Assembly: GCA_037178625.1 (NCBI GenBank)
Contig: JAWZXG010000026.1
Span: 248,001-312,000 of the forward strand
Origin: Skeletonema tropicum
Taxonomy: Eukaryota; Bacillariophyta; Thalassiosirophyceae; Thalassiosirales; Thalassiosiraceae
Direction: 5' to 3'
DNA: 64,000 nt
The position numbers and the translations under genes are program-made. Shown here piece after piece: positions 11,301 to 18,584 of the stretch. The first letter of the stretch is position 1. Each line of letters opens with the position of its first letter. The notes under the pieces are model-generated. The model searched no databases. It saw only the letters and a program-made list of their open reading frames with translations, and was not told the origin of the DNA.

Positions 11301-12105
11301 ATCTGCTGTGGATGGTCACAAGGTGTGCATGTTTGCGTATGGACAAACCTCTTCTGGAAAGACTCATACAATGATTGGTGATAGTGTCAACCGTGGTCTC
11401 ATCCCCCGAGCTGTCGAAAAGCTATTTGCTTCAAAGAGGGATATTGAACGCAGTTTTCAGGGCAATGTGTCTGTGAGTATCAAAGTGGAGTTGCTCGAGA
11501 TCTACAATGAAGATGTCTTTGATTTACTTGATGCCGACGCTGGACCGAAAGGACAAAAGATGAAGATTAGACTCAACTCCAATGAGGCTGTCAATAATGT
11601 TGTGGTTGAGGCATCGAGTCAAGATGAAGTACAGGGCGTACTTGAGCTAGCACAGCAACGCCGTTGTGTCAAGGCTACCAAATCCAACTCTGAATCTTCT
11701 CGCTCCCACTTACTCTTTACAGTTCGATTTGAACTTTCATCCTTGACAAATGAAGAGATGAATCGTCAGGGAGTATTGCACATTGTTGACCTCGCAGGAA
11801 GTGAGCGCCTTGATAAGAGTGGATCTCAAGGGACGCTACTCACCGAAGCCAAGCACATTAACACCTCTCTCTCGGCATTATCTCATGTCATTCAAAAGCT
11901 CCAAGAAAAGTCTGAACACATCCCCTACAGGGATAGTAAGTTGACTTACCTGCTGAGGGATAGTTTGGGTGGGGATTCCAAGACCTTGTGCATTGTGTGC
12001 TGTAGTCCCCATCAGGCACATTTCAATGAGAGTTTGAATTCGATCAGATTTGCTGCGAATGCTAGTAAGGTTGAGTTGAAGCAGGGGAACAAGGTTGATG
12101 TTTGA
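8380..12105 (+). CDS. Kinesin-14 (C-terminal motor)
   Basis: One uninterrupted 1241-residue frame from ATG 8380. The first 280 or so residues are low-complexity and basic (Ser, Asn, Ala runs) and probably form a microtubule-binding or nuclear tail. About 300-825 is continuous heptad coiled coil. The neck and motor begin near residue 815 with RRTLHNRVIQL and NIRVYIRVRPLIP. The P-loop GQTSSGKTHTM is near residue 988, switch I NSESSRSH near 1103 and switch II DLAGSERL near 1137. A motor at the C-terminus after a coiled coil, with this neck, defines the minus-end-directed kinesin-14 class used in spindle organisation. A Ser/Arg/Gln-rich insertion of about 50 residues lies early in the motor. Fragments of this motor sequence recur at 13872-14180 and 17796-18125. 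Confidence 0.95.
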   Translation: MKTGNNIRPGASASAMARSASSSSDSSCSSGGGEDSSGGVEIETDNGAALPSLPSLKRSQRQQRQRERSSITYASATASSKARGGPTSSAPAAKPGKIKAAKMPSRKDKENVNIHTAEAEYEANSTSNSNSTPLKQPPPSPPAAAASILSPTPYYKVLEERGGKASPRLTRSAVKRAQTKQKQAMIEHSLARLEKNNNNNSSDDDDDDAAAKTPLPHGGNGTAASHSSTRISLQFDPPDRHEWQQPPSRRQLVRKSIQPSGSRNAKRAKYNSTNNNNNAEAAATAGVEQMMTSDQVRQIMAETLQSSNTDKLLQLSADAASARKEVEVTQLQLQEWQSKYTALEECLKVKEGGESTLQVELVQCRDLVERLRSELEVVQGEKEGLQCQVEQDGAEWNVERQKMQKDHMDRLQQKEMELQQIQQANEELQEKNKDAMSELGEVQGKLSDMTRQKEDLEQMCKSANGSQSELMERVAMLEREKADLMEVNSRKDEEVQSLKEDLDRNQIEFDARWNQLETENKEAFAQKDAVIEQLQTDLDDADHRLDDANRTMEVMTSPKSKEAMESTYTHEMEMLRTELMGMKQLVKQVNETNDKLEVQLGQSRDENGNLAMQIQQLQGRIEEARGPAAELESENAVIVDQLHETTKELKESQQQLEELAGENEQVLVKLEGKENELLQAVDELGVQSKQLADAESRLNAITSEKESLLSENESLATELNEVHDQVSQLQSQIGSLNDNLVESRQHSESLSQQKIESDQKLHELSNQLQSLTTHLEVAQRTISSLEDKLRAKNEYLEQFETIEKTLIREKNVLNEIRRTLHNRVIQLTGNIRVYIRVRPLIPSEQQLPTTTTTTLAAARPSSSSGRPSSSSGRPSSRGSIASATSSSKQQQQQQEVCFHFPGLADRKIGGAASKSPNYTSFSDLSKQTIELTEPHRDRGGLNPRRKKWKYGFDKVFNPVNDQEDVWEGAEPLVQSAVDGHKVCMFAYGQTSSGKTHTMIGDSVNRGLIPRAVEKLFASKRDIERSFQGNVSVSIKVELLEIYNEDVFDLLDADAGPKGQKMKIRLNSNEAVNNVVVEASSQDEVQGVLELAQQRRCVKATKSNSESSRSHLLFTVRFELSSLTNEEMNRQGVLHIVDLAGSERLDKSGSQGTLLTEAKHINTSLSALSHVIQKLQEKSEHIPYRDSKLTYLLRDSLGGDSKTLCIVCCSPHQAHFNESLNSIRFAANASKVELKQGNKVDV

Positions 12106-12690
12106 ATACAATATGATGGGGAAAGTTGTCTGGGAATCACTAATGCATTAGTTGATGTGCTATCTCTATTAGCTATGTAATATCAAGAAGTTGATAACAC
12201 ACTTGCCTCCTTCATAGTCATAGTGGAAATCTGAAAGGGATAAAACCATACCCTTTCAGTTTTTACCCTTCAGGTTTGCATCGGACTCGTCTCCAGGTAG
12301 GTGGGCTAGAGCGGACCAGCAAGCCGAGCTCCGCCGTGTCAACAAACGGGGCTGCTAGAGGCAAAATTCATCTTAATCTCCTGACTTGTCCCTTTAAACT
12401 ACTACTACTACTTTGAATGTGCAGTTCTCGTTCGTTGCACCTTACCTAGTTTGAGGTCTTACATTCGACGACGACGACCATAATACTTGTAATTCACGCA
12501 AGAGACTGGGCTTTGTCCCGTCTGATTCCGACTGGCTCTCTATGATACTGCATGCAGCGCAGCGTGATGAAGAGAACGTCGACTAATCGTTCCATAAGAT
12601 TTGCTTGCTTTTACTCCCCAACCCAAAATATCAGCCTAGCCTAAAATATTTATTCCCCCTCATTCTTTACTATAATTACTAGCTGACGCA
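12106..12690. other. Intergenic downstream of the kinesin gene
   Basis: No gene. A small hairpin (GAAAGGG ... CCCTTTC) lies at about 12233-12260 and could sit in the 3' region of the kinesin transcript. Confidence 0.3.
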
Positions 12691-13668
12691 GGGGGAATAA
12701 GTCCTCGAATCTCAGCACCAACCCGACATGAGTGACAAAAGCTTGCGGGGTTTTGGTTCACGCCTATTCACGTCGTGTCACGCCGAAGCACGTCAGCATT
12801 GGCGTCACGCTAACACGCCAATTCACGCCCGATGTCACGTCAATACGTACACATAAACCATTTCACGCCGGCGCCGGGTGTCGCCGGGCGTCACGTCAAT
12901 ACGCCAATTCACGCCCGGCGTTACGCCTCATCCTCGCTTGGCGATGATAATAATAACAACTTTGAAAATCAAGCGAGGATACAATGCGGGATTCCGTGAG
13001 GATCGGTGCTTGAACTCCACGAAGCTCTTCCTTATGGTGATTGCCTTGTGCATTCACTCAATGTAGTGAGATTGTGCGATATGTGTTGACGCCGCCGGGT
13101 GAATGAACACCTCGGGCATCAGTTCATTCAGGGCTGGGCAGACCGTTTTGGCGACACTATTGTGTTCGCTTCATCTACTGTTGATGAGAATTTCATCTCT
13201 GCTGCTCCCAGCAATGTGACTCGGATAGCGACAAAGTTGGAAGTATTGAGGAGATGCACGATAATGAAGGAGGCAGTGGTGAGCACGATCACGCTGAAGA
13301 TGACATAAGTCGGAGCATGAGAGTGACTACAACAATGTTGCTGACGGATACCTTCCATGAAAACGTTCCTGACCCTGACGTTGGCCGATGTTACCCTCCA
13401 ACTTAAATTAAGATGTTACCCTCCATCAATAATCGATCAGATCAACTTTGTATTTATTTATTCGATCAAGTTACTCGACTATGATGTTGTCAGTTGTTCT
13501 TCCTGTCACACCCACGTACCCAACGTAACGCCAACACGCCTTTTCACGCCTGGCGTCACGCCATCAGAGTGGGCGTGAATTGGCGTAAACTGGCGTGATT
13601 GGGCGTTAACACCAACCCTCTTGCCCAAATGTCGGGTTGGTACAGGCTAGCCAACATTCTTATCCCCC
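12691..13668 (+). mobile_element. Putative non-autonomous TIR element with CACGCC-rich ends
   Basis: The ends are imperfect inverted repeats. On the left GGGGGAATAAG leads to CCAACCCGACAT (12718-12729); on the right ATGTCGGGTTGG (13629-13640) leads to CTTATCCCCC. Inside each end lies an array of short degenerate repeats around CACGCC, GGCGTCACG and AATTCACGCC (12758-12926 and 13515-13605), mirrored between the two sides. The middle (about 12930-13500) has only short frames. No clear target duplication was found, so the limits are approximate. Confidence 0.5.
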
Positions 13669-13812
13669 GGGGAAAGTTCGTGGCTGATTGAATTGACCGC
13701 TGATTGAATTGTAGACCGCTAATTGAATTGTAGGCATAGTTTGAATTTGATAAGTAAAGAACTAGAATGAAAAGAGCTGCCTCGAGCCACGTAAATACGC
13801 GTAAAGTTGTTG

Positions 13813-14180
13813 GTCTGATTTTGGAGACGCATGCGATAGACGTCATTCGTTCCTTCCATCCGCTTGTTTGGGCAATGGTATAAGTGTCAAAGTGGAGTTG
13901 CTTGAAATACACAATAAAGATATCTTTGATTTGTTTGATGCTGACACTGGTCCTAAGGGACAAAAGATGAAGATCCGAACAACTCCAATGAGGCTGTCAA
14001 ATATTGTTACTGTGATTGTGGTTGAGGCATCGAGTCAAGATGAAATACAGGGTGTAGGTGTACTTGAGCTAGCACAACGACTTCGTTGTGTCAAGGCTAA
14101 AAAATCCAACTCTGAATCTTCTTGCTCCCGCCCGCAACTCTTCACAGTACGATTTGAACTCTCGTCATATCATCGACGAA
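13813..14180 (+). pseudogene. Kinesin motor fragment 1 with a copied leader
   Basis: From about 13872 to 14180 the sequence parallels the kinesin gene at about 11461-11760 (from VSIKVELLEI through NSESS to the end of the switch I region), with substitutions and small indels. It lacks both the P-loop and DLAGSE and cannot form a motor. It is preceded at 13813-13871 by a leader starting GTCTGATTTTGGAGAC and containing GACGTCATTCG. The same leader precedes the second kinesin fragment and lies 5' of the F1-alpha-like gene (18253). A frame of 108 codons from 13868 is only the remnant of the motor. Confidence 0.7.
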
Positions 14181-14255
14181 TGTATGAAGAATGAAGAGAA
14201 ACTGAACATGTGTGTCATAGGTTTATTTGCTACGCACGTGTGTTAGCAGCCTCGC

Positions 14256-14976
14256 GAAAATTCAGGCCATGATACTCGACGAAAATACATATCCCAGGTA
14301 AATTTAACCTGCAATTTTATTGCAGGTAAGAAAATGGCGGTAAAGCGGTCTGTCCCTTACCAGCAATTTAATTGCTGGTAAAGGACATACTGTTCCTACG
14401 TAGATCGTACGGAGGGGGAGAAGAGAAAAAAGAGAGTTCGCATCTAGGGTGAAGAACGGGGGCAAAGGTACATAGGAATTAGTATTTTTAACCAGCAATT
14501 TTATTGCTGGTAAGGCATTTCTACGTAGCCTGGTATGTTTTCTACAGTAACCAGCAATAAAATTGCTGGTAAGAAATTTACCTGGGATATAGCAGCCTGA
14601 ACATAGAGAACCCAAACAGTATATACATTATTTGATGCAGAAGAGACTATAATTTCTCGAGATGGAGCACCTCTCGACTAATTTGGGACCAATAACTGCT
14701 ATTTCGATCTAGAATGACGCATGTCTACGGCATATCTGCATGCCTGTGCTGCTGCTGCTATGCGAGTATACTACATACAACGTTGACCAGTGGTTCTATC
14801 GAAAGCTACTTGTCTATACTATCATATTATGGTCGATTATTTAGGATAGGTGTTGACATGGAGGCTCAGAACCATGAATTAGGGTGTAGAATGCGTCTTT
14901 TTTGTGTTTTGTTAGTGATTTGTTTGTTTGGAGATTTCTCGCGGTTCGATTTATGTATTTCCGGTACGATTTAGTT
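14256..14976 (-). mobile_element. MITE family 1, copy 3, damaged and interrupted
   Basis: Inverted relative to copy 1. It has the conserved core with the CTGCTGCTGCTATGCGAG region and ends at 14976 inside the inverted repeat (GGTACGATTTAGTT), with the outer CCCGCCAGTAG lost. A separate hairpin-rich element occupies 14291-14588. Confidence 0.7.
14291..14588. mobile_element. Hairpin-rich MITE nested in MITE-1 copy 3
   Basis: 298 bp with terminal inverted repeats ATCCCAGGTAAATTT / AAATTTACCTGGGAT, flanked by AT at 14289-14290 and 14589-14590. It contains four near-perfect palindromes of about 25 bp: three of the form CCAGCAAT...ATTGCTGG (about 14357-14381, 14489-14513, 14548-14572) and one variant CCTGCAA...TTGCAGG (14305-14329). 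Copy 1 of the host MITE shows the uninterrupted site, so the insertion is clear. A 2-bp AT/TA duplication would fit a Tc1/mariner-like element (inference). Confidence 0.7.
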
Positions 14977-15528
14977 AATGAACCGAGCGAACTTCAACTT
15001 CCAACCAACCACCGACCAAGCAACAAGCAACAACGAGCAACGAGCCAAAACAGCCATCAAACCATGCTAAAAGTACACTACTAAATACAATCTACATCAT
15101 ACACCATGCTACTTCTATGCTATGAATGTCCTCAGAGATAGTAGCTTGTGCATCCACACCACACTCCCCTCGTCGTATTCTGATCACTGACAAACTCTAT
15201 CTTCTACGTAGATACGTACTATGATACTATGCTACTTTTAGGGGATGGTCTCGCCAATAAATAGAACACTCGTCGCCGGGGGCTGGCTAAGCTGTACAAT
15301 TTTAGTATTCGCTTCGTCAGTCGTCGTCCACGAATTCCTACCGCAGCCGCAGCAAAGGCAAAGGGATGCTTATATGCGAACCGAGCCCCCTATTTTTTCG
15401 TCACTCTGACTGACGAGACTATGACAGTAGATGAGTGATAGGGTGCCAATAGCATAACAAAAGAATACCAACAAAGGGAATGGTAGAAAACATCCAAGAA
15501 GTAATTAAACGCCAAAGTCTGTTTCGCA
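14977..15528. other. Intergenic upstream of the ankyrin-repeat gene
   Basis: No coding feature seen. It presumably holds the promoter of the ankyrin-repeat gene; no specific site is claimed. Confidence 0.3.
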
Positions 15529-17186
15529 ATGAATGAAGGCGAAGTGACCAGTATTGGGTCGCGTAGGCCCTACCTTTTTATGGATGAGACCGAGGAGTAT
15601 GATGTGAGGGACGTAGAGATAACTCTTTCCGCTGCTGAAGAATGTTTGAAGCATGATCACCCTCTCCATTGGGCGGTACAAGATGGTGCCTCGCTCGAGG
15701 TGATCAAACATCTGGTGGAGGAGGCAGATGCTGACAAAGGAAGAACACTGCTCAGCAAAGCGGATAATAATGAAAGGTACCCACTCCATTTAGCCTGCAA
15801 ATTTGGTGCCTCCCTCGAGGTGATCAAATATTTGGCAGTGACGCTGACGGCGGCAAAGGAAAAGCTCTGCTTGGTAAAGCGGATAAGGATGGCAAGTACC
15901 CGCTTCTTTTGGCATTAGAAGACCGTGCCTCTCTCGAGGTAATCAGATATTTGGTGGAGGAGGCAGATGCTGACAAAGGAAGAACACTGCTCGGCAAAGC
16001 GGATAAGGATGGAAGGTACCCGCTCCACGTAGCGTGCAAATTTGGTGCCTCCCTCGAGGTGATCAAATATTTGGTGGAAGAGGCTGACGGCGGCAAAGGA
16101 AAGGCTCTGCTTGGAAAAGCGGATAAGGATGGCAAGTATCCGCACCAATTGGCATTAGAAGGTGATCCCTCCGACGAGGTGTTCAAATATTTGGTGGAGG
16201 CGGAGGACGACGTCAAAGGGAATCCACGTCCTCAACCTATCTTATTCGGGGCTCCGGGGGCTCTACCGCACCCTTCGAATCTGGACGCTGAAGTGGCAGT
16301 CGAATTCACAAGGTTGAGCCTTCAGTTAGAAAGCGCTTTGCTTCAGCACAAACTCGCAATGCAATACTATGATTGTCGTTCGTTCTACTTCATTTTCTTA
16401 CCTATTACTATCTTGGCAACTCTTACCACAATCATCGGCTTCCTCAATTCAGATGCAGATGGTAATGTTTTACATGGAGATGGTATGGGTAACCTAACAG
16501 TTTTAAGTGCAGCAAAGGGTGAGGTTGGGGCAGCATCAAATATAACAGAAATTATAAAGTACGTTGCGGTTGGGGCAGCTGATGATGATGATAAAAAGGT
16601 AGGAGCGAGATGGTCTCTATGGGTGGGTATTTTAGGTGCCCTTACAGCCTTGTTGACTACCATTGGCAAGCGTACCAACTTTCAGAGTCAAACTGATATG
16701 CATCGATCAGCAGTGAAGGCGCTCGAGAAGATCTGTCTCACTGTAGAGTTTGACATGGTGCGGTATGACAGGAATGTTCGTGATATCGAATGTTCTTATT
16801 CTAGTGAGGAACAGAAGCAGAACCTGAAAAACAGGTTAAGTGATGATTTGAAATCCCACCAAGATAACTTCAAGGGCGTGCTGGATGCATGTTGTGACTC
16901 TCCAGTACCCTTCAAAGTTCAGCAAGCGTTCACTTTACTGGAGCAAATATATTGTCTGCAATCATATAATCAAGGTGGCCGTGACCTTAGATCTCTTATG
17001 TATCATTATGATAAGCTTTGGAAGGAGTACACTTTTGGTCAGTGCCAGTGCTTTTGGTTGTGGCGCATTCCGTTGTGTTTCTTTCAGTTGTGGCCTTTTG
17101 CAGTGCCGACTATTGATGTCACAAGAAAAATCGAAGAATGGGAGAAAGAAAGGAGAAGCCTTCCGGAAGTTTTTGAGCAAGTTTGA
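15529..17186 (+). CDS. Ankyrin-like repeat protein with a C-terminal two-TM SLATT-like domain, frameshifted
   Basis: ATG 15529 opens a frame that fails at 15918; a second frame is open from before 15909 to 17186. Comparison of the repeats shows one base missing near 15835-15842: ATATTTGG is followed by seven bases before GCTGACGGCGG, against eight in the later unit at about 16069. The N-terminal half has about five ankyrin-like units of 42 residues (YPLHLACKFGASLEVIKYLVE type), arranged as an alternating two-unit, 252-bp pattern. Then come two TM segments (FYFIFLPITILATLTTIIGFL; LWVGILGALTALLTTIG) and a helical tail with MHRSAVKALEKI. The two-TM-plus-His helix resembles SLATT domains, proposed pore-forming effectors in prokaryotic conflict systems. 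The likeness is by eye. The gene may be a pseudogene. Confidence 0.6.
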
Positions 17187-17204
17187 CTCTAGAGATAAGT
17201 ATGG

Positions 17205-17290
17205 GAATTGTAGGCCGCTGATTGAATTGTAGACTGCTGATTGAATTGTAGACCGCTGATTGACTTTTAGGCATAGTATGAATCTGATAG
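17205..17290 (+). repeat. GATTGAATTGTAGAC short tandem repeats after the ankyrin gene
   Basis: Three to four units of CTGATTGAATTGTAGAC type, followed by GGCATAG. The same sequence precedes both kinesin fragments (13683-13745 and 17660-17700). Confidence 0.6.
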
Positions 17291-17439
17291 TAGATATTAA
17301 TTCTTCTACGCAGATATATCTAATCATCTACCTTGGCCTCTTGTCCATGCTTGGCCGATCACTATCTCGAGATGGCATATACTAGGACTATAAATGTTAA
17401 CAATTGAAGATTGCCACGTAACATCGTTGCTGATTTCTA

Positions 17440-17690
17440 ACTGCTGATGAATTGTAGACCGCTGATAAGTTGTAGATCGCTGAATGTAAACTGCAGATGA
17501 GTTTTTGTAGACTGCTGATTGTAGATCGCTGATTGTAGACTGCTGATGAGTAAGTTATAGATCGCTGATTGTAGACTGCTGATGAGTAAGTTATAGATCG
17601 CTGATTGTAGACTGCTGACGAGTAAGTTGCAGACCACTGATTGTAGACTGCTGATGAGTAAGTTGTAGACCGCTAATTGAATTATAGGCA
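17440..17690 (+). repeat. 36-bp tandem repeat (minisatellite)
   Basis: Units beginning GATTGTAGACTGCTGATGAG recur at 17531, 17567, 17603 and 17639, an exact 36-bp period, with degenerate units on both sides. As 36 is a multiple of three, the minus strand reads a 12-residue repeat (SLQSAIYNLLIS type) without stops over most of the array. I treat that frame as a by-product of the repeat. Confidence 0.85.
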
Positions 17691-17739
17691 TAGCTTGAAT
17701 TTGAAAAGTAAGTAACTAGAATGAAAAGAAGCTGCCTCT

Positions 17740-18125
17740 GTCTGATTTTGGAGACTCCTGCGATATAGACGCCATTCGTTCCTTCCACCCGCTTGTTTGG
17801 GCAATGTGTCTGTGAGCATCAAAGTGGAGTTGCTCGAGATCCACAATGAAGATGTCTTTCATTTGCTTGATGCCGACGCTGGTAAGTATTATGTCAGGGG
17901 CAGAAGCAGAAGTGAAGATACGACTCAACTTCAACTTCAAGGAGGCTGTCAATACTGTTTTGTGGTTGAGGCATCGAGTCAAGATGAAGTACAGGGCGTA
18001 CTTGAGCTACTTAGAGAGCACAGCAACGCCGTTGTGTCAAGGCTACCAAATCCAACTCTGAATCTTCTCGCTCCCACTGGCTCTTCACAGTTCGATTTGA
18101 ACTTTCATCATTGACGAATGCATGG
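17740..18125 (+). pseudogene. Kinesin motor fragment 2 with a copied leader
   Basis: The leader GTCTGATTTTGGAGAC at 17740 is followed from about 17796 to 18125 by sequence similar to kinesin bases 11461-11760, including VSIKVELLEI and the coding for VVEASSQDEVQGVLEL. Small indels break the frame and the motor motifs are incomplete. It is closer to the kinesin gene than fragment 1 over parts of its length (for example GGCAATGTGTCTGTGAG). Confidence 0.7.
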
Positions 18126-18252
18126 ATGAAGATGAAGAGAGAATAATTGTGTGTGTGAGGCTTTAATTATTTCTGTTCTGCGGTAAACTACTTAAAACAC
18201 TGGTATTGTAATTGAGAAAAGCATCTGTACCAACATCCACATTAAGTTGGGT

Positions 18253-18300
18253 GTCTGATTTTGGAGACGCCTGCGTTAGACGTCATTCCTTCCGTTCGCG
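18253..18300 (+). promoter_or_regulatory. Third copy of the GTCTGATTTTGGAGAC leader, upstream of the F1-alpha-like gene
   Basis: GTCTGATTTTGGAGACGCC followed by TGCGTTAGACGTCATTCC lies about 330 bp before the ATG at 18585. It contains the palindrome GACGTC, with TGACGTCA-like surroundings as in CRE/bZIP sites. That it is a promoter or 5' UTR element is inference from its position before a real gene. Confidence 0.4.
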
Positions 18301-18584
18301 CGCAACTCTCCACGCACAAAGCACAAAGCCACCCACACCCCACAAGACCCCACACCACAAGAAGCAGTGATTCATTCAATTGCAAAGAACACAGCAACCG
18401 AATCTATTACCTTCCGATGACCCTTGGGCGGCAGCTACAATCAACGTTACTACGCCGCTCCTCTAATAGATCATCATCGTTTAATAATTGCAGCAGCTTT
18501 CGAAAACAATCTCTTAAAATTGAGAGCCACAAACACATCAAATTTCACCGTGGACAACTTTCTTCTTTCTATTCCACCGTCAAC

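Noticed and set aside
12732..13308. Short plus-strand frames within the CACGCC-rich element
   Set aside because: Low-complexity, no domain, and best explained by repeats.
13515..13605. A CRISPR-like array in the CACGCC repeats
   Set aside because: Repeat units are degenerate, unevenly spaced and mirrored at the other end of the element; there are no spacers or cas genes, and the window is eukaryotic.
13868..14194. A small kinesin-like gene
   Set aside because: It lacks the P-loop and switch II and parallels only 300 bp of the kinesin gene; a pasted fragment explains it.
17437..17691. Minus-strand frame with 12-residue leucine-rich repeats
   Set aside because: It is a product of the 36-bp satellite, whose period is a multiple of three; no start context or domain supports a protein.
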